Below, in pieces: positions 6,904-15,117 of a stretch of DNA of 23,672 nt (the stretch's first letter is position 1; every line of letters begins with the position of its first letter). Position numbers and translations under genes: made by a program. The DNA is from CAVPLU01 sp050012535 (GTDB taxonomy: Archaea > Thermoproteota > Bathyarchaeia > 40CM-2-53-6), in contig JBEKGZ010000013.1 in assembly GCA_050012535.1 (NCBI GenBank), positions 1 through 23,672 on the forward strand, given 5' to 3'. The notes under the pieces were generated by a model. The model was not told the DNA's origin, did not search any database, and worked only from the letters and a program-made list of their open reading frames with translations.

Positions 6904-7002
6904 CACGGATTCCTGACCCGTGACATGGAGAGGGTTTCAGCAAACCCTCGAATGCTTGAGAAAGAAGCATTCGATGCGACGCAGGGCACGTAAGCGCCCC
7001 TG
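6904..7002 (+). other. Run of tandem hairpins, possible structured RNA
   Basis: Four short stems follow one another in about 100 bases after the AOR gene. They are CACGG/CCGTG (6904-6908 with 6918-6922), AGGGTTT/AAACCCT (6931-6937 with 6942-6948, loop CAGC), TCGAATGCTT/AAGCATTCGA (6948-6957 with 6965-6974, seven-base loop) and CAGGG/CCCTG (6982-6986 with 6998-7002). The second and third stems are perfect. No tRNA cloverleaf fits. It could be a 3' UTR structure, a leader of the next gene, or an independent RNA. Confidence 0.4.
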
Positions 7003-7067
7003 TTTACCCTCGGCATTTATGTAATCTATCGTCCTCATTTGCTCTTTGTGAGATCCGGGGGATCAGA

Positions 7068-7589
7068 GTGAAACTCACTTCCAAAGATGCGACGATTGTT
7101 CCAGCGATGGCGGTTGTCTCAGCTATCGGTCACATGGCGGTCGGTCCGCTTGTCAATAGGGCGTTTCACGTTCCAGGGCCCACTCTCGCTGGTGTGTTCA
7201 TCATGGCGCCTCTTTTGGTAGTTGGCGCGTTGACCTTCAGGAGAGGCATGACCGTGTTGGCAAGTACCCTGAACGGGATAATACTCTCCGCGTTCATACC
7301 AATAGGGTTCATGGCAATTCCAATCTACGCGGTTGTGGGCGCAACGCTTGAACTGTTCTGCCTCAGATCATTCTCAGTGTTGTATAGGCCATCTCGCGCC
7401 TTTCTCGCAGCCGGCGTAGCCAACGCGATCAGCGTTCTCTTGATCGCGATGCTAGCTCTTGGTTTTAGGAATCTCTTGGTGCTGACGCTTGCCGTTGGAG
7501 TCGGTTTTCTGGCTGGAGGATTCGGTGGCACCATAGCTTCTGCAACGGTGTCAAGGATTCGTGCCATCTACTATCCGAACACTCCATGA
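7068..7589 (+). CDS. Small hydrophobic membrane protein, ECF S-component-like
   Basis: A 173-residue protein with about six hydrophobic helices and short loops, starting at GTG 7068 behind GGGGGATCA, a GGTGATC-like ribosome binding site. The length, the helix count and the alternation of Gly-rich and aliphatic helices (GPTLAGVFIMAPLLVVGAL, GFMAIPIYAVVGATLELF, LAVGVGFLAGGFGGTIA) recall the substrate-binding S components of energy-coupling factor vitamin transporters. No EcfA or EcfT gene is nearby, which is common because modules are shared. A TATA-like GGCATTTATG near 7012-7021 could drive it. The substrate cannot be told. It could equally be an unrelated small membrane protein; similarity is by general shape only. 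Confidence 0.6.
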   Translation: MKLTSKDATIVPAMAVVSAIGHMAVGPLVNRAFHVPGPTLAGVFIMAPLLVVGALTFRRGMTVLASTLNGIILSAFIPIGFMAIPIYAVVGATLELFCLRSFSVLYRPSRAFLAAGVANAISVLLIAMLALGFRNLLVLTLAVGVGFLAGGFGGTIASATVSRIRAIYYPNTP

Positions 7590-7638
7590 TCTAATTCGAA
7601 CGGACGTCAAGTTCCCCTTGACATTGCGCGGTGGTCGA

Positions 7639-8127
7639 ATGGACACTATAGTATACAGACCAGTCGGGGTCGTCCATTCACCACTCAAGGAAGCCTCCGG
7701 TGCACCGATTCAATCGTTTGCGGCTCGTGATATTGAAGGCGTGGTCGAAGTGCTCCCTCAATACGCTGAAGGGCTTCGTGATATTGAAGGATTCTCACAC
7801 CTAATTCTCGTCTATCATTTCCACTTATCCTCCAAGTCTTCCCTGATCGTTAGACCGCACTTGGACGACGGGACGCATGGAGTCTTCGCAACTCGGGCAC
7901 CGGCTCGTCCTAATCCCATTGGAATATCCGTGGTGCGTCTTGTGAGAGTTGACGGAACGAAACTCCATGTGGCCGGCTTGGACATCTTGGATGGCACTCC
8001 TGTCTTAGACATCAAACCGTACGTTCCACAGTTTGACGCCACAGGAACAGAGAAAATAGGTTGGCTCAAGGATCGTATCCACATGGCCGAGAAGACCAAG
8101 GACGACGGCAGATTTCAAGAATCATAG
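7639..8127 (+). CDS. trmO: TrmO, tRNA t6A37 N6-methyltransferase
   Basis: A 162-residue protein of the TrmO/TsaA (YaeB) beta-barrel family. It transfers a methyl group from S-adenosylmethionine to N6 of threonylcarbamoyladenosine-37 in threonine tRNAs, giving m6t6A. Visible hallmarks are YRPVGVVHSPLKE at the N-terminus, IEGFSHLILVYHFH, then TRAPARPNPIGISVVRL (the family signature) and LDILDGTPVLDIKPYVPQFD. The frame is open from 7561, but family members start a few residues before the PVGVVHSP strand; ATG 7639 fits and has GGTGGTC just upstream. It overlaps nothing and follows the membrane gene by about 50 bases, so the two could share a transcript. Function is known for bacterial and some archaeal members. 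Confidence 0.9.
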   Translation: MDTIVYRPVGVVHSPLKEASGAPIQSFAARDIEGVVEVLPQYAEGLRDIEGFSHLILVYHFHLSSKSSLIVRPHLDDGTHGVFATRAPARPNPIGISVVRLVRVDGTKLHVAGLDILDGTPVLDIKPYVPQFDATGTEKIGWLKDRIHMAEKTKDDGRFQES

Positions 8128-8211
8128 GCTACTCATTTCAACGCGTATCCAGTGCGAGGCCAGTGGGATCCTCTCTTGTGATTCGCGCTCTTCTTATCGG
8201 TTTTCGGTCAA

Positions 8212-9009
8212 CTAGAATGATTTGATGAAGAGCCAGCTTGAGACCAACAATCCAATGGCAACCACGCAATAGTGCACAAGGCGAGGGTTCACACGTTTGG
8301 CTGAGCGCGCCCCACCGTAGCCACCAATAATCGCACCCGCGGCCATGAGAATCGCTAAAGGCCAAACTACCAAGCCTTTGAGCGCGAAGAAGAAGAACGC
8401 TGTAATGTTGATGATAGCAGCGAGGGGGGTCTTGATCGCGTTCATCTCGTGTATGTCGCGCAGACCCATGATACTGAAAGACCCCAACATCAAGATGCCT
8501 ATGCCCGCTCCGAAGTAGCCACCGTATGTGGCGACGAACAGTTGGAATAGGATCCCCCAGATTCGTCCAAGAGTCGTCAGATGTTCTTCATCAGCGGGAT
8601 TGTTACCGAGCTTTCGTGCAATAATGTCGCGTGAAGCAAGCAGCAACGTAGCGAAGAGAACCAAGAATGGAACGACGTGTTTGAAGGTCTCTGCTGACGT
8701 GATCACTAGAATCACGGCACCAAGAAGACCGCCGACTAGGCTGGGAATAGCGAGCATGACAAGCAAGCCGCGCTGGACTGATGTGTCCTTTCGATAACCG
8801 AGTGCGCTGCTGAGCGCGCCAGGCCACATCGCTGCTGTGTTCGTCGCGTTAGAGACGATCTCTGGTTCGCCGAAGGCCACAAGCGAAGGAAAGGAGACGA
8901 GGGTGCCGCCGCCAGCCACAGAATTGATAGCGCCAGCTACCATCCCTGCAATGAAGAGGCCCACCAAACCCGCTAGATCGCTCACTTGAGTCGCACGGCT
9001 CCATCCCAT
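8212..9009 (-). CDS. TSUP (TauE/SafE) family sulfite/organosulfur anion exporter
   Basis: A 265-residue integral membrane protein from ATG 9007-9009. It shows two repeats of four helices, the TSUP pattern: each half starts with a helix bearing a Gly-rich motif followed by Asn/Pro features, here GMVAGAINSVAGGGTLVSFPSL in the first half (a strong family hallmark) and GGYFGAGIGILMLGSF in the second. The C-terminal part contains GAIIGGYGGARSAKRVNPR. Members export sulfite, sulfoacetate or related C2 and sulfur anions, though some import. No sulfur gene sits beside it, and the Moco SUOX-like protein about 7 kb away is too far to infer a link. Its downstream end faces trmO (convergent). Confidence 0.88.
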   Translation of the reverse strand: MGWSRATQVSDLAGLVGLFIAGMVAGAINSVAGGGTLVSFPSLVAFGEPEIVSNATNTAAMWPGALSSALGYRKDTSVQRGLLVMLAIPSLVGGLLGAVILVITSAETFKHVVPFLVLFATLLLASRDIIARKLGNNPADEEHLTTLGRIWGILFQLFVATYGGYFGAGIGILMLGSFSIMGLRDIHEMNAIKTPLAAIINITAFFFFALKGLVVWPLAILMAAGAIIGGYGGARSAKRVNPRLVHYCVVAIGLLVSSWLFIKSF

Positions 9010-9170
9010 CTACTACTGCGATACTTGAACTTGCCCGGCACCACCAGTCGATTTCGTAGTACTCAGACAACACGGACCTGCCTATGCGATGCTTGCCAGG
9101 TTGATCTATCGCGCTCGGATTGCCAGAGGATTGTCCCCTAGCTGATCTCGTAGGGTTATTACGTATAATG

Positions 9171-10019
9171 CTAGATTCTTGCTGACAGCCAATTGTCTAT
9201 GTCGGCGAGGACGCTTTCCTTGCCAATCTCGTTGAGGCTCTCATGGTAGAAGCCATCGTAGACCTTCAGCGTCTTGTCAGGGCCTTTGATTCTCTTGTAC
9301 AACTCTGTCGCCACAGCCGGGTCAATAATCCCATCGGAGCCTCCCTGTATTATCAGGCAAGGCAAGATGAGCTTGTCTGCCGACCGCATCGTTTCTTCTT
9401 GTGCTCGACGATATTCAGTGCCCCATCGTGCAGTAACAACCTTATGCACCAGTGGATCTTCCATGTATTTCTTTACAACTTCCTGATCATGTGAGAGGAG
9501 GTTCGGGTCTAGACCCGTGCTGATCGAAAAGGTCGGCATGATTCTCGAGAGTGTATTGGCCATGAACGTTTTAACGGGCGAGATCTTCATCTTCTCCCTC
9601 AATGCGGGGCCACTCAGGATCATGCCATCAAGGTCCCTGGGGTGCTTCTCAGCATAGAACATAGCGATCAGTCCGCCGAGACTAAGTCCCAGAAGGAAAG
9701 TCTTGACGCCTGGAGAGTGATCTTTCGCGATTCGGATCATCTGACCTAGATCGGCTAGGTAGTCATCGAAGTTGTCTACGTGCCCACGCTTTCCGTCTGA
9801 CTTGCCGTGTCCGCGATGGTCACAAGCCCATACGGCAAGATTCCTCTTAGTAAAGTAGTTTGCAAACTGGGCGTATCGACCGCCATGCTCGCCTATCCCG
9901 TGAGCTATCACAAGTACGGCCTTCGCCTTTCGGGGGGGCATCCAAGATTGGTAGTATATTCGGGTTCCACGTGCGCCCTCGAAACTGCCTTCCGTATTTT
10001 GCGAACTTGTGCTCGACAA
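9171..10019 (-). CDS. Alpha/beta hydrolase, monoacylglycerol lipase/lysophospholipase-like (serine aminopeptidase S33 fold)
   Basis: A 282-residue hydrolase. The oxyanion region IAHGIGEHGGRY, the HRGHGKSDGKRGH strand-turn and the nucleophile elbow GLSLGG (Ser113) are those of monoglyceride lipases; Asp229 (GGSDGIID) and His259 (GFYHES) complete the triad. A lid region spans about residues 140-200. No signal peptide or membrane helix, so cytosolic. Known relatives cleave monoacylglycerols to glycerol and fatty acid. The divergent glpD and nearby glpK make a glycerol-supply role attractive, though this is inference. The frame starts at TTG 10017-10019. The shared 68-base gap with glpD holds a palindrome and a TATA element usable in both directions. 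Confidence 0.88.
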   Translation of the reverse strand: MSSTSSQNTEGSFEGARGTRIYYQSWMPPRKAKAVLVIAHGIGEHGGRYAQFANYFTKRNLAVWACDHRGHGKSDGKRGHVDNFDDYLADLGQMIRIAKDHSPGVKTFLLGLSLGGLIAMFYAEKHPRDLDGMILSGPALREKMKISPVKTFMANTLSRIMPTFSISTGLDPNLLSHDQEVVKKYMEDPLVHKVVTARWGTEYRRAQEETMRSADKLILPCLIIQGGSDGIIDPAVATELYKRIKGPDKTLKVYDGFYHESLNEIGKESVLADIDNWLSARI

Positions 10020-10041
10020 TTTCTTCCACAGTGGCTGAGTG

Positions 10042-10059
10042 ACGTTCTAACGTATAAGG
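10042..10059. promoter_or_regulatory. Divergent promoter with palindrome between hydrolase and glpD
   Basis: ACGTT-CT-AACGT (10042-10053) is a perfect 5-bp palindrome arms pair, overlapping CGTATAAGG (10051-10059). The TATA lies about 27-30 bases before ATG 10088 of glpD, fitting an almost leaderless start, and its complement CCTTATACG is a similar distance before the hydrolase start. The palindrome is a candidate operator for joint control. Confidence 0.4.
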
Positions 10060-10087
10060 CAGATCGGTGAAGCATCATTCGGTATTC

Positions 10088-11749
10088 ATGTCTGTTCGTA
10101 GGGATCTTGCGGAACTCGCAAGAACGGAGTTCGATGTCGCGGTTATCGGAGGAGGAATGATCGGGACAGGCGTTGCTCGAGATGCTGCCATGCGGGGCTT
10201 GAAGACCATCCTGTTTGAGAAAGAGGACTTCTGCTACGGCACAAGCGGACGCTCAAGCCGTATGATCCACGGTGGACTGCGATATCTGGCAAACTATGAT
10301 CTCGGTCTCGTGAGGGAAGGACTGAGAGAAAGGGAGATTCTCCTTAGACTTGCGCCGCATCTTGTTCATCCTCTGAAATTCCTGATTCCGATCTACGGCG
10401 GTTTTCTTCACAAGATGAAACTCAAGATTGGCATGATACTCTATGATCTTCTTTCTTACGACAAATCGCTCCCAAGCCACAAGTCGCTTAACAAAGCGCA
10501 AGTGCTAGAGACGGAACCTGCACTTGCTGAGAATGGACTAAGAGGCGCATACGTTTACTACGATTCGCAGATCGCCCTGACGGAACGTCTCTGCATGGAA
10601 AACGTTGTGTCAGCGCAGAGTCACGGAGCCTTACTGCTCAATCATGCGAAAGTTGTGGAGTTAGTGAAACAGGGCGATGCGGTTTCTGGCGTGAAGGTCG
10701 AGGATGTGCTCTCGGGCAAGACGGCACAGTTCCGATCGAGACTCGTCGTCAATGTCGGAGGGCCTTGGCTTGATGAGGTCGTACGCGGAGTCAGAAGAGC
10801 AGAACAGCCGTTGGCTCGGACAACAAGGGGCATCCACCTTGTGACACCGAAGGTGACGAAAGATGCGGTGGCTCTCTTTGCGTCTGATGGTCGAGCATAC
10901 TTTGTAATGCCTTGGCTCGATTTCGAACTCATCGGAACAACTGACATCGACTATGAGAAGGACATGGATGCGGTGAAGGCCGAGGTAGAGGATGTCAACT
11001 ACCTGCAAACTGCGGTCCAGAGGGCCTTTCCGAAAACACGGTTTGATCAGATCTTCTACACGATCGCGGGCGTGCGATCTCTCCTACGCGTTGAAGGCGT
11101 TAAGGAGTCATCCGTCACCCGCCGCCACATAATCTACGACCACGAAGAGAAGGAAGGGCTCAAAGGACTAGTCACCGTCATCGGCGGCAAACTCACAGCA
11201 TACCGCGGCATCGCAGAGGACATTACTGACGTATTGTGCAGAAAACTGGGGTCGAGTGCCGAATGCACAACAGCAACGGAGAAACTGCCTGGCGCTGACC
11301 CAACTGAGCTCGGGAAGATTCAAGCGCAAAGGGACTCACTCGCCGAAGAAAATGGAATCAGTGTAGAGACGCTCGACCGTCTCGTCTCCCTCTACGGTTC
11401 CCGCTACACAGAAGTGCTCGACTATCTCAGGAAGGACAGGCGACTCGGAGAACAAATCTGTAGGACACAACCTGACATTATGGCTGAAGTCGTTCACGCG
11501 ATCGAGAAGGAATCCGCGGCCACTCTAACTGACTTCATGATTCGAAGAAGCCTTATCGCGTTCAGGCAATGCGAAGGGCTAGACTGCTGTGGAAACGTCG
11601 CGAAGAAGATGGGCGCGATCCTGCACTGGAACGGTCGGGAGGTCACTGAAGAGGTCAATGCCTACGAGAAGGAGATCGCGATGCGGCACGCGTATGAGAA
11701 GAAGGAACTGGCCCAAACCCGCACCCAAGCGATCACGAAAGCTGCGTAA
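10088..11749 (+). CDS. glpD: FAD-dependent glycerol-3-phosphate dehydrogenase
   Basis: About 553 residues from ATG 10088, chosen over GTG 10067 because the TATA element sits at leaderless distance from the ATG. The N-terminal FAD-binding fold is clear: VAVIGGGMIGTGVARDAA and a Glu ending the second strand (ILFEKEDF). GTSGRSSRMIHGGLRYL is the GlpA/GlpD signature for FAD and substrate contacts. A second block, GIHLVTP..YFVMPW..IGTTDIDY, is also diagnostic, and the C-terminal helical cap contains RLVSLYGSRY. The enzyme oxidises sn-glycerol-3-phosphate to DHAP and gives electrons to a quinone or other acceptor. Archaeal membrane lipids use glycerol-1-phosphate, so this is glycerol catabolism, paired with GlpK just downstream on the opposite strand. 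No GlpB or GlpC subunit genes are seen. Confidence 0.92.
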   Translation: MSVRRDLAELARTEFDVAVIGGGMIGTGVARDAAMRGLKTILFEKEDFCYGTSGRSSRMIHGGLRYLANYDLGLVREGLREREILLRLAPHLVHPLKFLIPIYGGFLHKMKLKIGMILYDLLSYDKSLPSHKSLNKAQVLETEPALAENGLRGAYVYYDSQIALTERLCMENVVSAQSHGALLLNHAKVVELVKQGDAVSGVKVEDVLSGKTAQFRSRLVVNVGGPWLDEVVRGVRRAEQPLARTTRGIHLVTPKVTKDAVALFASDGRAYFVMPWLDFELIGTTDIDYEKDMDAVKAEVEDVNYLQTAVQRAFPKTRFDQIFYTIAGVRSLLRVEGVKESSVTRRHIIYDHEEKEGLKGLVTVIGGKLTAYRGIAEDITDVLCRKLGSSAECTTATEKLPGADPTELGKIQAQRDSLAEENGISVETLDRLVSLYGSRYTEVLDYLRKDRRLGEQICRTQPDIMAEVVHAIEKESAATLTDFMIRRSLIAFRQCEGLDCCGNVAKKMGAILHWNGREVTEEVNAYEKEIAMRHAYEKKELAQTRTQAITKAA

Positions 11750-11760
11750 AGTGAGGAGAT

Positions 11761-13254
11761 CTAGGCGCTGTCGGGGCTAGCCCATTTTAATGCTCTTTGA
11801 ACAGCTCGTTTCCATCCTCTACGCATTTCGGCGCGGGCATTCGCCGCCATCGCCGGTCTGAACCGCCTATCCACTCTTCTCAGACTCTTCAGCTCGTCCA
11901 GGTCGTCCCACACTCCAACTGCCAGACCAGCAAGAAATGCTGCGCCCAACGCTGTAGTCTCGGCTATTGGTGACCGTTCGATTGGAAGCCCAAGCAGGTC
12001 GGCCTGAAGTTGCATCAGGAAGTCGTTTACTGATGCTCCGCCGTCGACTTTGAGGGATCGCAGTCGGTCTCCTGTAGTCTTTGTCATCGCTTCGAGAACA
12101 TCTACCGTTTGGAGGCAGATCGATTCGAGTGCCGCTCTAACAATCTGGTTCCTCGTTGTGTCGCGGGTGATGCCGATTATGAGGCCTCTGGCGTACATGT
12201 CCCAATAAGGCGCGCCGATACCGGTGAGTGCTGGGACAAAGAAGACGCCGCCGCTGTCCGGCGTCTCGCGTCCGATCCGTTCAGTATCAGATGCTTTCCC
12301 CACAATCATGAGTTTGTCTCGAAGCCACTGAATTACTGCTCCTCCGATGAACACGCTTCCCTCCAAGGCATAGCTGACTCTATCCTTGAGGCTCCAAGCG
12401 ATTGTTGAGATCAGTCCGAAACGGGGAGTCGGGGGACTGTTTCCTGCGTTCAACAGGATGAAGCAGCCCGTTCCATAGGTGTTCTTTGCGGCGCCCTTTT
12501 CGAATCCGGCTTGACCGAACAGTGCAGCCTGCTGATCGCCTATGACGCCGGAGATTGGAATCTCTCGTCCAAACAGCCTTGCGTCCGTGTAGCCGAGTAT
12601 CTCACTTGAGGGCCTCACTTCGGGCAGCATATCTGCAGGGATTTCCAGCAAATCGAGCAAACGCCGATCCCATGATCTCCGTTTGATGTCAAAGATCATC
12701 GTCCTTGAGGCGTTAGATGGATCCGTTGCGTGAACTCGACCTCCAGTGAGCTTCCAAACAAGGTACGAGTCCACGGTCCCAAAGAGCAGGTCACCCTTCC
12801 TCGCTCTCTTCTTGGCTTTCGGAACATTATCCATGATCCATTTGATCTTTGGTCCTGAGAAATACGCGTCAGGAACTAGCCCCGTGCTTCTTCGGATATA
12901 TCGCGAATAGCCTCTCGACACGAGATCATCCACGATCGCGGCGGTTCTTCTATCCTGCCAGACAATCGCGTTGTGTACGGCTTTGCCGGTATATCTGTCC
13001 CAGACGATTGTGGTCTCTCGCTGATTGGTCACTCCGATCGCAGCGATCTTGCTCCTGTAGTTGGTAGCAGCTTGCTTGGCTGTGCGGATCTGAGTCGACC
13101 AGATGGCGGCCGGGTCATGTTCAACCCATCCAGGACGTGGGAAGATCTGGGTGAACTCTTCTTTTGCAGATCGTAGTAATCTGCATTTGTTGTCGAACAG
13201 CACTGTGCGTGAGCTTGTGGTTCCTTGATCGAGTGACAGGACATATTGATCCAA
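11761..13254 (-). CDS. glpK: Glycerol kinase
   Basis: A 497-residue FGGY-family kinase, full length for GlpK. It opens with YVLSLDQGTTSSRTVLFD (ATP phosphate loop), then GWVEHDPAAIW and IGVTNQRETTIVWDR, specific to glycerol kinases. GVIGDQQAALFGQ carries the catalytic Asp, GTGCFILLNAG the second phosphate motif, and SLKVDGGASVNDFLMQLQAD with ALGAAFLAGLAVG closes the C-terminal domain. It makes sn-glycerol-3-phosphate for GlpD, and its 3' end meets glpD tail to tail with 11 bases between stops. The frame begins at TTG 13252-13254. No glycerol facilitator (GlpF) gene is in the window, so glycerol may come from lipid breakdown or diffusion. Confidence 0.95.
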   Translation of the reverse strand: MDQYVLSLDQGTTSSRTVLFDNKCRLLRSAKEEFTQIFPRPGWVEHDPAAIWSTQIRTAKQAATNYRSKIAAIGVTNQRETTIVWDRYTGKAVHNAIVWQDRRTAAIVDDLVSRGYSRYIRRSTGLVPDAYFSGPKIKWIMDNVPKAKKRARKGDLLFGTVDSYLVWKLTGGRVHATDPSNASRTMIFDIKRRSWDRRLLDLLEIPADMLPEVRPSSEILGYTDARLFGREIPISGVIGDQQAALFGQAGFEKGAAKNTYGTGCFILLNAGNSPPTPRFGLISTIAWSLKDRVSYALEGSVFIGGAVIQWLRDKLMIVGKASDTERIGRETPDSGGVFFVPALTGIGAPYWDMYARGLIIGITRDTTRNQIVRAALESICLQTVDVLEAMTKTTGDRLRSLKVDGGASVNDFLMQLQADLLGLPIERSPIAETTALGAAFLAGLAVGVWDDLDELKSLRRVDRRFRPAMAANARAEMRRGWKRAVQRALKWASPDSA

Positions 13255-13418
13255 GGTAGCTCAATCCCACATTGGTTGGGGAGCCATATGTCGCTTGCCG
13301 GTATGCGTCTGAGAAAGGGCCACGAGTCGCAACTGTTTTGAACCTAGGACAGGTTCAGATTGAGAGTTGTGAGGCGTTAGGCATCTAATTGCGAGGTTGA
13401 CAGGCAACGATCGACTCC

Positions 13419-13643
13419 ATGCTTAGAAGGCGTGATCGAGCGAGCGACTGTGAAATGTGTCAAAGGAAGCCGGCGACTAGGAGAGCACATTTCACGGCAC
13501 ATTTCCTCCAGGCAGAGCCCACGCCGCTCTTGGTTGAGGAACACCTTGCCCAAATGGAGCTCGAGAAACGAGTGTGCGACGACTGTGCTCGACAGCTGCA
13601 AAGCATGAAGAATGTGACTGATCTGAGCTTAGAGGAGCTCTAA
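13419..13643 (+). CDS. Small cysteine-rich protein (two CxxC), unknown
   Basis: A 74-residue charged frame from ATG 13419. CEMC near residue 12 and CDDC near residue 53, with histidines in RAHFTAHF between them, suggest a four-ligand zinc-binding knuckle. The order of a short CxxC, a strand-like segment and a second CxxC recalls treble-clef or zinc-ribbon proteins that bind nucleic acids. There is no clear ribosome binding site. The overlapping opposite-strand frame looks less protein-like, which favours this one. It stands between the glpK start and the end of the zinc-ribbon membrane gene. No family recognised. Confidence 0.5.
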   Translation: MLRRRDRASDCEMCQRKPATRRAHFTAHFLQAEPTPLLVEEHLAQMELEKRVCDDCARQLQSMKNVTDLSLEEL

Positions 13644-13695
13644 GCAAGACTGGGACCGAATGCAGGACGTGAACGGAGTGTCTTCTACGATCCGA

Positions 13696-14598
13696 CTATG
13701 CAAACTTGGTGCTGCTTATGCCTTCTTTTCCATAGACGATCTGGTTGCTGAAAAGCCCTCGTAGGCTGCTAACGTCCTTCGGTTCATGAGCAGAGGGGTT
13801 AAGCAGGAAAAGGGCAGTCACTTCCGGGACGGAAAGTTGCCTCAACGCGTTGAGTGTGAACTTGTAGGCTGTGCGTGCATCGGCAGACAGCGCCAGGTCG
13901 GTTAGGCTATCGTAGACGATGTTCAGAGGTCTCTCTTGATGGTCCTCTAGAATGGAGGACAGCATCAAGTCGTGGGTTAGGCTGATGATCTCGATGCTTT
14001 CGTCATCGCGGACGGCTTGCTCCACCACGCTTCCGGCTGGCGTGAGAATGAGCACTTTCTCCTTGTTGGAGGTGCATTCAAGAGCGAAATCTTTCACCAC
14101 CATCTGGTACGGCATGGAGGGATCAAACTCCAACAGAATCTCCCTGCCGATCAAAGCTTCGTGATCAATCCCGAGTTGACCCGAAAACTTTGCTTTGCGT
14201 GGCGGTTCAGCGCGCTCCTTGGGCCGAGGTATTCGGGCTTTTCGCCGTTGCGAGTATCTTCCTGAAAAGCTTGCCAATCCAGAGATCACAAGGACGGCTC
14301 CCAAGCCCGCGACGAAATACGCCACCAATACTTGGGTAGACATTACGACTTTCTGCGACAATAGGAAGAGAGCGCCAATCAATAGCACTGTCAAACCAAC
14401 AGCAAGCCACCGTGCTGGGTGTCTCTCATGCTTCAGCGTTACCGGGGCAGTCACGTCTGCAGCGGCCCCACATTTGGGACAGAATCTTGTACTCTCGTCG
14501 AGAGGAGCTCCGCACTTCGTGCAGAATCTGGCAATTGTTGACATCGACGTTCGTGGAGGCGTTTCCCGGTTTGCGGGAAAAGAGTTTCGGTTCATCAT
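13696..14598 (-). CDS. Zinc-ribbon, two-helix membrane protein with degenerate RecA/KaiC-like domain
   Basis: A 300-residue protein with three parts. Residues 26-43 are a zinc ribbon (CTKCG and CPKCG, 10 residues apart). Residues about 63-81 and 88-110 are two membrane helices, followed by a basic linker rich in Arg, Lys and Pro. Residues about 135-295 resemble a RecA/KaiC-type fold: a strand-rich start, LNIVYDSLTDLAL in the place of a Walker B strand, and a closing strand NQIVYGKEGISS. No Walker A (GxxxxGKT) is present, so ATP binding is doubtful. Archaea have several such membrane-linked KaiC relatives of unknown role. The start is one of two adjacent ATGs at 14598; an in-frame ATG at 14544 would trim 18 residues. 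Last gene of the leftward cluster. Confidence 0.7.
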   Translation of the reverse strand: MMNRNSFPANRETPPRTSMSTIARFCTKCGAPLDESTRFCPKCGAAADVTAPVTLKHERHPARWLAVGLTVLLIGALFLLSQKVVMSTQVLVAYFVAGLGAVLVISGLASFSGRYSQRRKARIPRPKERAEPPRKAKFSGQLGIDHEALIGREILLEFDPSMPYQMVVKDFALECTSNKEKVLILTPAGSVVEQAVRDDESIEIISLTHDLMLSSILEDHQERPLNIVYDSLTDLALSADARTAYKFTLNALRQLSVPEVTALFLLNPSAHEPKDVSSLRGLFSNQIVYGKEGISSTKFA

Positions 14599-14696
14599 AG
14601 CGCATGCTTCGAATCATTCCCGAGGACGCGGTCGGTCCTCGTACAACAAGCATGAGCCTTGGACGGGGTTCTCTGGACGTCAGATTGATTTTGTTC

Positions 14697-15113
14697 CTAT
14701 CGGTGCCGACTGTCTCTTCGATCGCGTGAGTCTCTCTGTTGCCAGTCTCTCTTTCTTGAGGTTTGGATCCTCGTCCTACCAGACCTGAAGGACATCGAGT
14801 CCCTGCGGTATTCCTGAATCCCAGAGTAGAAGGCGTAGTAGCTGTCTTCACTATCGTCTTTTGATAGGGAAGATATCAGTTCGTTCAATCTGAGTCTCGC
14901 TGTGTCGGACTTGTTATCCTCCCAAGCGCGTGCGTAAACGCCGTATGCAACATGGAACTTGAAATCCTGTGCTCTATCGATCTCCAATTTCTGTGGAGGT
15001 TTGTTTTCCGGAATGGTCTCCGACAAGTCTGGCGGACTCTCTTCAGTGCCGGTCGACTTGGGTTCGTCGTATTTAGGTTGTGTTGACGAGTCTGAGGACA
15101 TCAGGCATAGCAC
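14697..15113 (-). CDS. Hypothetical protein with RS/RD-rich tail, partner of the OB-fold protein
   Basis: A 138-codon frame starting at GTG 15113, four bases after the stop of the OB-fold gene (ATG 15101 is an alternative). Residues 1-45 are acidic and Pro-rich, probably disordered. Residues about 45-105 look helical (FKFHVAYGVYARAWED, LRLNELISSLS, SYYAFYSGIQEY). The last 30 residues are dense in Arg, Asp and Ser (RKRDWQQRDSRDRRDSRHR), an RNA-binding-like tail. I recognise no family. The tight coupling to an OB-fold protein and DEAD-box helicase suggests a role with nucleic acids; that is inference from context. Confidence 0.65.
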   Translation of the reverse strand: MLCLMSSDSSTQPKYDEPKSTGTEESPPDLSETIPENKPPQKLEIDRAQDFKFHVAYGVYARAWEDNKSDTARLRLNELISSLSKDDSEDSYYAFYSGIQEYRRDSMSFRSGRTRIQTSRKRDWQQRDSRDRRDSRHR

Positions 15114-15117
15114 TTGG

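Noticed and set aside
13377..13601. 74-codon minus-strand frame opposite the small Cys protein
   Set aside because: Less charged, no motif, and the plus-strand frame with paired CxxC motifs is more protein-like.
14426..14851. 141-codon minus-strand frame
   Set aside because: It overlaps both the zinc-ribbon membrane gene and the RS-tail gene in another frame and shows only low-complexity composition.
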